A stretch of 64,000 nucleotides of DNA, from positions 62,001 to 126,000 of the forward strand of contig DBOC01000006.1 of NCBI GenBank assembly GCA_002299895.1, written 5' to 3'. The notes under the pieces are model-generated. The model was not told the DNA's origin. It ran no database searches and saw only the letters and a program-made list of their open reading frames with translations. Of the stretch, positions 54,220-61,763 are shown piece after piece. Source of the stretch: Sphingomonadales bacterium UBA656 (GTDB lineage: Bacteria > Pseudomonadota > Alphaproteobacteria > Sphingomonadales > Sphingomonadaceae). Positions within the stretch are counted from its first letter, which is position 1; every line of letters starts with the position of its first letter. Made by a program: the position numbers and the translations under genes.

Positions 54220-54384
54220 TGGCCGCCGAAGCAAAAGCAGCGAATAGCGGCGTTAAATTATGGTGCAGCAAAGCTACTTACAACCGATAATTATCTGTTT
54301 TACAAAACTTTTATCGATAATTTAATCGTTATCGGCCTTGTCGTGTTGGGCATGCGCTTGGTTCGTACAAAGCCAACTGCTTAA
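54220..54384 (+). pseudogene. Probable frameshifted small membrane protein gene
   Basis: Directly after rlmN, an ATG (54220) opens a 23-codon frame, AEAKAANSGVKLWCSKATYN. A one-base frame change near 54290 lets it continue as YLFYKTFIDNLIVIGLVVLG plus a short basic tail ending in TAA at 54382-54384. The second part has a clear hydrophobic helix but no start codon of its own. The stop overlaps the stop of the convergent thioesterase in the TTAA manner seen for other gene pairs in this window, which suggests a genuine gene end. A sequencing error is also possible. I do not recognise the protein. Confidence 0.35.
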
Positions 54385-55154
54385 GCAAATATAGCGACCG
54401 ATTGCATACCGGTCATCACCGCTTCGCCCCGGCTGTTCCAGACTGTCATATATTGGCTGCTTGCGCCGTTGGCGGCGTGGTGCGTTTCGCTAGATAGATA
54501 CCACCAGCCATTTTCGGTGGTCGGAGAATCGGTCAACATATTGATTTGCCAGTTCATGGAACTCACCATGCCTTTTTCGGTCATGAGGCCCATGGCGGAC
54601 GGGGGCAGGGCATCGCCAATGCAAATAAGCTCGGCAATGTGGTCAAGCCCATCATGCTCGGTCAGCCGATGCCAGCTTGCCAGCCGATTGGTCGCCATCC
54701 CCAGCTCCAGCCGCTTATCTGGATATTGCATATGACCCGTGAAAAACTCGGGTGGTCCGCTACGCACCACATCGTCGGTTGGAATAAGCGGGAAATTCGG
54801 GGCCGGTATATTGGCATAATCCAAATGGCTTTGCCTGCGGTTCATGAAAATGAAATTGCATGTCAGGCCCACGCCATCTGCGCCCGATATTTCGGCCTGA
54901 ATGAATGCGGTGTTCTTACCGCGGCGTAGAATATGGGCGCTGACCTCTACTTCGCCCGCCAGAGGCCCTACGAAAGCGATCTGGGCCGATTGCAGGGGAG
55001 GGAGGTCATCTGCTGCCAACCTTGCCGCCTGATAGGCCAGGACGGAGCTCAGACCACCATAGGATGTGCGTCCTTGATGCCAGCTTGGCGGAATGGAGAT
55101 TTTGTGCGGCATTGCGCCGTTCGTAAATTGGGCGAGAAGCGATGCTAAGTTCAT
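54381..55154 (-). CDS. Double-hotdog acyl-CoA thioesterase (TesB-like)
   Basis: A 257-residue protein made of two hotdog halves. The N half has GRTSYGGLSSVLAYQAARLA, SAQIAFVGPLAGEVEVSAHI and a LRRGKNTAFIQAEI strand; the C half has MTEKGMVSSMNWQINML and WWYLSSETHHAANGASSQYM. This is the layout of TesB-type/'thioesterase family' proteins, which hydrolyse medium to long acyl-CoA esters. Its substrate range is inferred. It lies just downstream of tRNA-Val on the same strand. Confidence 0.85.
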   Translation of the reverse strand: MNLASLLAQFTNGAMPHKISIPPSWHQGRTSYGGLSSVLAYQAARLAADDLPPLQSAQIAFVGPLAGEVEVSAHILRRGKNTAFIQAEISGADGVGLTCNFIFMNRRQSHLDYANIPAPNFPLIPTDDVVRSGPPEFFTGHMQYPDKRLELGMATNRLASWHRLTEHDGLDHIAELICIGDALPPSAMGLMTEKGMVSSMNWQINMLTDSPTTENGWWYLSSETHHAANGASSQYMTVWNSRGEAVMTGMQSVAIFA

Positions 55155-55253
55155 GCCATGGGCTTAGCGATGGAACATCAATGCCGCAAGCCGCAGCTAT
55201 TGCTCCAGTTAAGCTTTGATAGATAATGAATAGAGACATCGCAAAGGAGAATA

Positions 55254-55328
55254 TGGTGGGCGTAGCAAGGATTGAACTTGCGACCCCTGCGATGTCAACA
55301 CAGTGCTCTACCACTGAGCTATACGCCC
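55254..55328 (-). tRNA. tRNA-Val (anticodon GAC)
   Basis: A complete cloverleaf of 75 nt on the minus strand with encoded CCA. The acceptor stem is GGGCGTA with TACGCCC, followed by discriminator A. The D arm is GCTCAGTGGTAGAGC, the anticodon stem CTGTG/CGCAG encloses loop TTGACAT with anticodon GAC, and the T arm is GCAAG-TTCAATC-CTTGC. Confidence 0.97.
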
Positions 55329-55630
55329 ACTCTGCGGCAGCCTCTAGCTGGGCTTGCCCTATCATTCAAGCCTATTTCAGTTCACCGAAACTTTCCCTCG
55401 CACACAGGCGCTCGACTTTGACGGCAGGATCCCTGAGATGGACTGGTTTGGACAGGATTTTGAGCAGGGCTTGTTCGCCTTCTGCATACAAAGTTAAGAT
55501 AATAGCCAGCCATAATGCATTCCAAGGCAGCGCAGTCGCTGCTCTGCGACCGCTGCATAATCGCAGTATTTTGTTTTTCCTATTTTGCTGAGAATCTGCC
55601 AATCATGTACATAAGAAACTCAGGGAAAGT
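55329..55630. other. Gap upstream of tRNA-Val and N-formylglutamate amidohydrolase
   Basis: About 300 bp between divergent genes. One TTG-start frame of 76 codons crosses it on the minus strand but has no ribosome site or family resemblance. The gap should hold the tRNA promoter and that of the amidohydrolase; neither is obvious. Confidence 0.35.
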
Positions 55631-56500
55631 ATGGCACGGACGGATATAGACGGATTCGCAATATGGGGCACGGAAACACCTTCTGTGCCTGTGCTGCTGT
55701 CTGTGCCGCATGCTGGGCGTGACTATCCATCCGAGCTGTTCGATGCGTTAAGGTTGCCGCCGGCTGCGCTATTGCGACTTGAGGACAGATATGCTGACGT
55801 GCTGACGCAGCGCTGTGTCCAGTTGGGATATCCTGTCATCGTGGCACAGCGTGCGCGGGCGTGGATCGATTTGAACCGCGACGAACAGGATATTGATACG
55901 GAAATGGTTCAAGGGGCGCGGCGCAGTGATTATCCCGCGCCGGGGGTCAAGCAACGCGGTGGTCTTGGCCTGATACCCCGAAGATTGTCCGGCGAGGGTG
56001 AATTGTGGAAACGGCAATTTACCTTACATGAGGTGCAGCACCGCATATCGTCGTTCCACCGACCCTATCATGAAGCAGTTGCAGATATACTTGAACAGAT
56101 GCGGCGGCGGTTTGGCGTTGCGATACTGCTTGATTTGCACAGCATGCCGCCGATCCGGGGCGCAGTTTCTGGACCAGTGGCTCAATTTGTTGTGGGGGAC
56201 CGTTTCGGCAAAAGTGCGGCGTCGCGATATGCCGAACTATTAATGACGCGGTTGCAAGCCCAAGGGTATAACGCTGCGCTTAATCATCCTTATCCGGGCG
56301 CCTATATTCTCCGCCGCCACGCTCGGCCACGTGCGAACATCCATGCCATTCAGTTGGAAGTAGACCGTTCGCAGTATCTCGACGCCGATTTGCATCATCC
56401 TGGGGCTGGTTTTGACCGCATGAATAATATGATCTCTGCCCTCGTGTTGGCGCTTGCTGACGAAGCATTGGGATCCGCTAACCTAATTGCCGCGGAATGA
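55631..56500 (+). CDS. N-formylglutamate amidohydrolase family protein
   Basis: A 289-residue hydrolase of the HutG2-like family. Motifs include PVLLSVPHAGRDYPSEL at the N terminus, RAWIDLNRDEQDIDTEMV, AILLDLHSMPPIR with metal-binding Asp/His, NHPYPGAYI and QLEVDRSQYLD. It releases formate from N-formylglutamate in histidine breakdown; relatives cleave similar amides, and no other hut gene is adjacent, so the substrate is inferred. Confidence 0.88.
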   Translation: MARTDIDGFAIWGTETPSVPVLLSVPHAGRDYPSELFDALRLPPAALLRLEDRYADVLTQRCVQLGYPVIVAQRARAWIDLNRDEQDIDTEMVQGARRSDYPAPGVKQRGGLGLIPRRLSGEGELWKRQFTLHEVQHRISSFHRPYHEAVADILEQMRRRFGVAILLDLHSMPPIRGAVSGPVAQFVVGDRFGKSAASRYAELLMTRLQAQGYNAALNHPYPGAYILRRHARPRANIHAIQLEVDRSQYLDADLHHPGAGFDRMNNMISALVLALADEALGSANLIAAE

Positions 56501-56502
56501 TA

Positions 56503-56534
56503 ATAAAAAACCACCCCGGATCGGTCCGGGGTGG
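56503..56534 (-). terminator. Rho-independent terminator of the candidate small RNA
   Basis: CCACCCCGGA (56511-56520) pairs perfectly with TCCGGGGTGG (56525-56534) around TCGG. On the minus strand it is followed by a U-run (56503-56510). The orientation shows that a transcript comes from the right, where no coding gene precedes it. Confidence 0.9.
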
Positions 56535-56615
56535 CCTAGGCTCAGGGAGTTGATGTCTTTTCGGACATCAGTGGACGGAAACGGGAGGGGATGATTCCGT
56601 CCATATCCTAGGATG
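56503..56615 (-). ncRNA. Candidate small RNA with anti-Shine-Dalgarno loop
   Basis: No gene fits this stretch, but the minus strand shows an orderly fold. A perfect 9-bp hairpin TGGACGGAA/TTCCGTCCA (56572-56580 with 56595-56603) has a 14-nt loop reading TCATCCCCTCCCGT. A second hairpin is TGATGTC/GACATCA (56551-56557 with 56564-56570). A strong terminator closes the element (56503-56534). CCTAGG occurs on both sides (56535-56540, 56608-56613) and could close the structure. The exposed CCCCTCCC would pair with ribosome-binding sites, as in SuhB/cuckoo-like alphaproteobacterial sRNAs. The 5' end is an estimate. Confidence 0.6.
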
Positions 56616-56714
56616 GGGTGTTGACGTTACGGTTTCAAGACTCACATCGAAAATGAGCGCAGCTTTCCGAAAAGCTTCCCAATAGTTGCGAGGAATGGTG
56701 CGCTAACCTTTGGG

Positions 56715-57239
56715 TCAAGGCCACATGCGCTGAAGGAAAGGCATGCGGTCGATAAATTGATGCTTTAATGCACCCAGGACATGCAGCGCGATCAGAATAA
56801 TCAGAGGCGTAGCGAGAAATTCATGCCCTTCATGCGCGACGTCGGCGAGCCCAGCGTTTTTGCCTACGGCCATATCAACGGTGAATAGTCCAAAAAAATC
56901 CACTGGCGCGGCATTACCTTTGGCACCGATCATCAGCCAGCCGGTCAAGGGCATCACGATCATCAGGATGTAGAATAAAATATGCGCCACACGCCCTATC
57001 GTTGCTTGTAAGCTAGAAATTTGGGCTGAAATGGAGGGTGGGCGATGGCTAAGGCGCCATAAAATGCGGCCAATGGTCAGGATTAGAATAGAAATACCAA
57101 TGGCCTTGTGTGGGCTCATATAAGCCGCGCGCGCTGCCCGAGGCAGATCTTCAGCCAAATTGGCCAATAATATATTGGCCCCAATAAGGATCGCTATAGC
57201 CCAATGAAATAGGATCGCGATTTTGCTATATTTGCCCAT
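56715..57239 (-). CDS. Cytochrome b561 family protein
   Basis: A 174-residue four-helix membrane cytochrome. The likely haem ligands are histidines in KIAILFHWAIAILIGANI, MSPHKAIGISILILTIGR, VAHILFYILMIVMPLTGW and LIALHVLGALKHQFI. It would shuttle electrons across the inner membrane, for example from ubiquinol to a periplasmic acceptor. ATG 57239 is chosen because an upstream start at 57275 adds a poor N terminus. It is 52 bp downstream of sapC-like on the same strand. Confidence 0.9.
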   Translation of the reverse strand: MGKYSKIAILFHWAIAILIGANILLANLAEDLPRAARAAYMSPHKAIGISILILTIGRILWRLSHRPPSISAQISSLQATIGRVAHILFYILMIVMPLTGWLMIGAKGNAAPVDFFGLFTVDMAVGKNAGLADVAHEGHEFLATPLIILIALHVLGALKHQFIDRMPFLQRMWP

Positions 57240-57291
57240 GCCGTCACCGCTCCCAAATAGGTGGCGTGACGGCATGACACATTCGTTTAGA

Positions 57292-58071
57292 TTAGTTCGA
57301 AGGCAGCTCCGTCACTTGCGGTACCTTACCTTGTGCGACTTGAACTGCAAAGATTTCTCGCATCAATTGCAAAGAGAATAAATGCGCATGGATCAACGCA
57401 AGGATGCCGTTTTGGTTTAACTTGCGTACCGTGTCACCCCGAAGCTCACGCAATTTGTTTTCGTCGATCATTTTAAAACCGCGATAGATGAAGGGCTGCT
57501 CCTGACCTTCTTGCTGAATGGACACTTCACCGTCCATCAGAAGGTCTAGTTTGGTGATTTCCTCAACAAAAGCGTGCGTTTGCGCCCCAGCGTTTTCAAA
57601 ATCTTCGCAGAACTTCAAAATCGCTTTCGTATTCTCGCTTGGTGCGCTGTCTTCAAACAAAGGCATGCCTTCTTCAAATTCGCCAACTGCACCCGATGTT
57701 GGATCAAAGCACAACGACAATTCATCTGTGTCCGGACGCAACTTCGCCAACAGGAAGGGGTAGCGGCGGACATATGCGGGAATGTAAACGGGGCGTTCAA
57801 AATGCCCTTCGTCATTCATGAAAGTATTCACGCCTTCATTCATCCCCATCAGCACGAGCGGCACAGGGTTTTCCGATGCGGAAAAGATGATCGGATAGGT
57901 ACGCGACGCGGGCACAAATTCTTCAATCGTCAACGGAATGGCATGATGGCCCTCAAGGAATTTGGCATTTTCGAGCATGCGTGATTTCCACGTTGCATGA
58001 TCGTTGCTGCTCAACGGCACCAGGTCGTTGTACAAAAGCGGGAGGTTGGCGGCTTGGGGCGCGGTGGCCAT
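57292..58071 (-). CDS. SapC family protein
   Basis: A 259-residue SapC-like protein. It has NDLVPLSSNDHATWKSRMLE, AIPLTIEEFVPASRTYPIIF, FERPVYIPAYVRRYPFLLAK and ELSLCFDPTSG-type segments. The name comes from a gene in the surface-layer locus of Campylobacter; the alphaproteobacterial function is unknown. ATG 58071 follows GGAG at good spacing. In related bacteria, SapC-family genes often lie beside TonB receptors or tryptophan halogenases, but neither is immediately adjacent here. Confidence 0.88.
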   Translation of the reverse strand: MATAPQAANLPLLYNDLVPLSSNDHATWKSRMLENAKFLEGHHAIPLTIEEFVPASRTYPIIFSASENPVPLVLMGMNEGVNTFMNDEGHFERPVYIPAYVRRYPFLLAKLRPDTDELSLCFDPTSGAVGEFEEGMPLFEDSAPSENTKAILKFCEDFENAGAQTHAFVEEITKLDLLMDGEVSIQQEGQEQPFIYRGFKMIDENKLRELRGDTVRKLNQNGILALIHAHLFSLQLMREIFAVQVAQGKVPQVTELPSN

Positions 58072-58137
58072 ATAAAACTCCATCATTGAATTATATTAAA
58101 CAAATTTTGAAGGCGCCGTGTAAGCGGATAGCCTTGT

Positions 58138-59577
58138 TTACGCAAGCGGAACAAGTTTGCCGGGGTTCATAATTCCCAGCGGATCAAGCGCATTTTTAAT
58201 GGCCCGCAATGCGGCAAGCCGCGCCGGTTCAGTGAGACGTTCGAACTCTGCGATTTTTGCCTGTCCTATTCCGTGTTCAGCGGAAAGCGACCCGCCATAC
58301 GCGCGCACGCGGTCGTAGACGTGCGACGTAATTGCTTTGGCGTCGCCAACATACCAAGATGTCATATCTATTCCGTCCGGGGCCTTGACATGAAAATGGA
58401 TATTGCCGTCGCCTAAATGCCCAAATGCCAACGTTTTCGTGCCGGGATAGGTTCTTTCAATCACCGAGGATTCATCTTCAATGAAACGGGCCATTGCTGA
58501 CACGGGAACGCTGATATCATGTTGTAGCGCAGGCCCCGCCGCGCGCTCAGCCTCGGCAATGGAATCTCGGATTTTCCAGAATGCTTCGGCTTGCGCTTCA
58601 CTGCTCGCAATAGTTGCGTTGCCGAGTAGATTTTTACCCATGGCCTTTTCCAACAGGTGTGTGGCCAGCTCGGCTGGGGACATTTGCGTTGAGTCATCTT
58701 GCACAAATTCCATCAGCGCGTGCCAGCGATGCTCTGTATCTAGAGGCGGCCGTGTTCCAGCAATGTGGGTTGTCACCGCATCCAACGCCCGCTGCGGTAG
58801 AATTTCGAAGCCCTCTAAGCGTTCTCGGCCATGCCGTTGCATGAACAACAGTAAGTCATATGCTTGGGCGGGGCTGTCGACGCCAGCCCACACGACGCAG
58901 CGATCTATTAAGGCTGGAACTGTGTGTAAGATGGCCTTGGTGACGATGCCAATTGTTCCCTCTGCGCCAATCAAAAGTTGCTTCAGATCATAGCCGCGAT
59001 TGTCCTTTTTCAACGGCGTCATCGCGTCGTATATGGATCCATCGGGCAAGACCGCCTCAAGGCCGGCCACGAGCATTCGCATCGTGCCGTGGCGGAGCAC
59101 TTGCGTTCCTCCGGCATTGGTAGAAATGAGCCCGCCGACAGTGGCCGACCCTTTACCACCCAAGGTAAGCGGAAAGCGGCGGCCTACCGCTGCTGTTGCC
59201 TCATGCAAATTCTGCAAAATAACCCCCGCATCACAGCATATCAGTCCATCTTCTTTGTCCATAACGGTCATGTGGGTCATTCGCCGCAAAGAAAGGATTA
59301 ACTGCTGACCGCTTGTGTCCGGTGTTGCACCAGCGACCATGCCGCTATTGCCGCCTTGAGGGACGAGTGAAATCCGGTGCTGGGCAGCTAGCTTCACTAC
59401 AGCAGCAACTTCGTGCGTATTGGCTGGCGAAAGCAGGGCAGGGGTTGTGCCTGTAAATCGGCCGCGCCAGTCTGTCAGCCAAGGCGCGATTACGTCGGGT
59501 TCGTCCGAATAGCCCTTCGGTCCCAATATGGCGCGAAATTCGGATAAAATCTTTACATCTGGCACAGTATTTCCCAT
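58138..59577 (-). CDS. FAD-linked 2-hydroxyacid dehydrogenase (D-2-hydroxyglutarate dehydrogenase-like)
   Basis: A flavoprotein of about 479 residues of the GlcD/D2HGDH group. It has the FAD-binding P-cluster QGGNSGMVAGATP, PLTLGGKGSATVGGLISTNA and LIGAEGTIGIVTKAIL, and C-terminal metal/active-site motifs AFGHLGDGNIHFHVKAPDG and LSAEHGIGQAKIAE. It would oxidise a D-2-hydroxyacid and pass electrons to the respiratory chain or ETF. The start is uncertain: 59577 keeps the conserved N terminus, while in-frame ATGs exist up to 59637. Confidence 0.88.
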   Translation of the reverse strand: MGNTVPDVKILSEFRAILGPKGYSDEPDVIAPWLTDWRGRFTGTTPALLSPANTHEVAAVVKLAAQHRISLVPQGGNSGMVAGATPDTSGQQLILSLRRMTHMTVMDKEDGLICCDAGVILQNLHEATAAVGRRFPLTLGGKGSATVGGLISTNAGGTQVLRHGTMRMLVAGLEAVLPDGSIYDAMTPLKKDNRGYDLKQLLIGAEGTIGIVTKAILHTVPALIDRCVVWAGVDSPAQAYDLLLFMQRHGRERLEGFEILPQRALDAVTTHIAGTRPPLDTEHRWHALMEFVQDDSTQMSPAELATHLLEKAMGKNLLGNATIASSEAQAEAFWKIRDSIAEAERAAGPALQHDISVPVSAMARFIEDESSVIERTYPGTKTLAFGHLGDGNIHFHVKAPDGIDMTSWYVGDAKAITSHVYDRVRAYGGSLSAEHGIGQAKIAEFERLTEPARLAALRAIKNALDPLGIMNPGKLVPLA

Positions 59578-59667
59578 TGTCCGCAACGGCCTTCGCATGC
59601 AATTCATGATAGGTTCAACCTTATCGTGTAAAGCCATGCGAACTTCAACTTCATACCGGAATGTTTC

Positions 59668-60171
59668 TTGCGCGCACTATTGGTAATCATTCTGTTTGCA
59701 GGCGCATGGACAACATTGTCGGGTAAGGCTTTGGCGCACTTGCAGGTCGCTTCAATTGATCGTTCGTTCATGCCCTTGCTACGAGTAAAGACCATATTTA
59801 ATCAGGTCCGCATAGACCAACGTGTCATTGTTCGATTTCCAGCGCCGAATTCAGTTCCTGCAACCGTACCCGGACAAAGACAGCCCATTGGCAATATCAA
59901 GTATAGAGAGAAAAAGATCGGGAAATGCCTGTTGGTTAACAGGCTTGGTGGTTCGCGTCCTGGTCCTGACCGCAGCTTGGATTTGCTGACGCGGGACGGC
60001 ATTCTCATTCGTGCCTATCTAGGTGACGGCTGCCTTGCCCGCGAATTTTACGCTGGCGCCTATATGGAACGGTCGTATGATGGCAAATTATGCGTCAACC
60101 GGGATATTTTGCATGCTCGCACGGGTGCCAAATGCGACATTGATAAATTCAGGTTGCTGATCCCGCGCTAG
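59668..60171 (+). CDS. Putative exported protein of unknown function
   Basis: A 167-residue protein with a signal peptide (LLVIILFAGAWTTLSGKALA). The mature part contains VIVRFPAPNSVPATVPGQRQ, an LLTRDGILIRAYLGDGCLAR segment and two pairs of cysteines (KCLL, GCLA, LCVN, KCDI) that may form disulphides. I do not recognise the family. The start is TTG 59668 with a weak CCGGA site; the gene is divergent from the FAD oxidoreductase and precedes the helicase. Confidence 0.65.
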   Translation: MRALLVIILFAGAWTTLSGKALAHLQVASIDRSFMPLLRVKTIFNQVRIDQRVIVRFPAPNSVPATVPGQRQPIGNIKYREKKIGKCLLVNRLGGSRPGPDRSLDLLTRDGILIRAYLGDGCLAREFYAGAYMERSYDGKLCVNRDILHARTGAKCDIDKFRLLIPR

Positions 60172-60285
60172 CACTGGCCCCATCGGGCATCTATCTTGAC
60201 ATTTTTCGTGTTAGCGACCAATGCCCGCGCTCGTCCCCGTGAATTTGTCGCTGGTGGCGCCGCGCCATTTTTTCCGGAACACCAT

Positions 60286-61680
60286 ATGCGTTTTGCCGAC
60301 ATCGGCCTGTCTGACGAGTTACTGAGAGCCTTGAGCGAGGCTGGCTATGACGCGCCGACCCCGATTCAGGCTGCGGCCATCCCACAAGTTCAAATGATGC
60401 GCGACATCATTGCCATTGCGCAAACGGGGACTGGCAAGACAGCAAGCTTCGTTCTTCCCATGATTGATGTGCTCGCCAATGGTCGTGCGCGGGCACGGAT
60501 GCCGCGCAGCTTGATATTGGAACCGACGCGCGAATTAGCCGCGCAAGTAGCTGAGAATTTCGAAAAATACGGTAAATATCATAAGCTGTCGATGGCGCTT
60601 CTCATTGGAGGCGTGCAAATGGGAGATCAGGTCAAGGCGCTTGAAAAGGGCGTGGATGTTTTAATCGCTACCCCAGGCCGTTTGATGGACTTGTTCGAGC
60701 GCGGCAAGATTTTGCTGACTGGCTGCGAAATGCTCGTCATCGACGAGGCGGACCGTATGCTCGACATGGGCTTTATTCCCGATATCGAAAACATCTGCAC
60801 AAAACTGCCAACAACACGCCAGACATTATTGTTTTCGGCAACGATGCCGCCGCCGATTAAAAAGCTGGCGGACAAGTTTTTGTCCAACCCGAAGTATATC
60901 GAAGTGGCGCGTCCGGCGACTGCGAATGTCAACATCGAACAGTTTTTGGTCAATGTGACCCAAATGAAAAAGCGCGATGTTTTGCGCGACCTTTTGCGCA
61001 CTGAAAAAGTTTCGAACGCAATCATCTTTTGTAATCGCAAAACGACTGTGCGCGAATTGAATAACAGCCTTCAAAGGCACGGCTTTCGGTCTGGCGAAAT
61101 TCACGGTGATATTGACCAAGCATCGCGCCAAAAGCAGTTGGAGGCCTTCAAAAATGGCGACATTAACCTGCTCGTGGCATCGGACGTCGCGGCACGCGGG
61201 CTAGACGTTAAGGGTGTTAGCCATGTGTTTAACTTTGATGCGCCATGGCACCCCGACGATTATGTTCACCGCATAGGCCGGACGGGCCGAGCTGGAGCTA
61301 AGGGTAAGGCATTTACATTTGTCACGAAGGCAGATGAAGAAGCGATTGAAAGCATTGAAAAGCTGATCGGCAATAAGATCGATCGTCTGGGCAAAATCGA
61401 AGCGCCTGCCGAGGGCAAAGAACCTGTACCTGCAAAGCGCATACGCAAGGCGCCCGCCAGTAAAGCAACGGCGCCGCAGTCTAAAGCCTATGATGCGTCA
61501 ACTAAAGGACCAGAGCCGAAGGCGCCCCGCGAGAAGACGGCAGCGAAGCCAGTGCATCAGAAGTCAGCGGCTATGCCTGAGATGGTTAACCCAGATCAGT
61601 CAAGCGGTGCTGCGACGTCAGGCGATGATGGCTGGAACGGCCCAATGCCAGGTTTCCTGAGCGTGGGTTTCGGAAGTTAA
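60286..61680 (+). CDS. DEAD-box RNA helicase (RhlE-like)
   Basis: An ATP-dependent RNA helicase of 464 residues. Motifs run in order: Q motif FADIGLSDELLRALSEAGYD followed by PTPIQ, motif I AQTGTGKT (45-52), PTRELAAQV, TPGRLMD, motif II DEAD in VIDEADRMLDMGF, SAT, then ARGLDVKGV and HRIGRTGRAG in domain 2. A basic, Lys/Pro/Ala-rich C-terminal tail (about 80 residues) probably binds RNA. It fits the RhlE/CsdA group for ribosome assembly or RNA decay, but the subgroup is uncertain. ATG 60286 is chosen because the Q motif starts at residue 2. Confidence 0.93.
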   Translation: MRFADIGLSDELLRALSEAGYDAPTPIQAAAIPQVQMMRDIIAIAQTGTGKTASFVLPMIDVLANGRARARMPRSLILEPTRELAAQVAENFEKYGKYHKLSMALLIGGVQMGDQVKALEKGVDVLIATPGRLMDLFERGKILLTGCEMLVIDEADRMLDMGFIPDIENICTKLPTTRQTLLFSATMPPPIKKLADKFLSNPKYIEVARPATANVNIEQFLVNVTQMKKRDVLRDLLRTEKVSNAIIFCNRKTTVRELNNSLQRHGFRSGEIHGDIDQASRQKQLEAFKNGDINLLVASDVAARGLDVKGVSHVFNFDAPWHPDDYVHRIGRTGRAGAKGKAFTFVTKADEEAIESIEKLIGNKIDRLGKIEAPAEGKEPVPAKRIRKAPASKATAPQSKAYDASTKGPEPKAPREKTAAKPVHQKSAAMPEMVNPDQSSGAATSGDDGWNGPMPGFLSVGFGS

Positions 61681-61714
61681 ACAACACTTGCGAAACTATT
61701 GATCGGTCAATTGC

Positions 61715-61748
61715 AAAAAAGGGCTCGCATCGCTGCGAGCCCTTTTTT
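61715..61748. terminator. Bidirectional rho-independent terminator
   Basis: GGGCTCGCA and TGCGAGCCC (61721-61742) pair perfectly around TCGC, flanked by A6 on the left and T6 on the right. It can terminate both the helicase gene and the convergent TonB receptor gene. Confidence 0.9.
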
Positions 61749-61763
61749 AGCTTCGCCAAGTAC

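Noticed and set aside
55372..55602. 76-codon minus-strand frame upstream of tRNA-Val
   Set aside because: TTG start without a ribosome site and no recognisable family pattern. It fills a gap that must contain promoters.
56503..56700. 6S RNA as identity of the candidate small RNA
   Set aside because: The long open bubble flanked by two long stems typical of 6S is absent. Instead, short separate hairpins and an anti-Shine-Dalgarno loop are seen.
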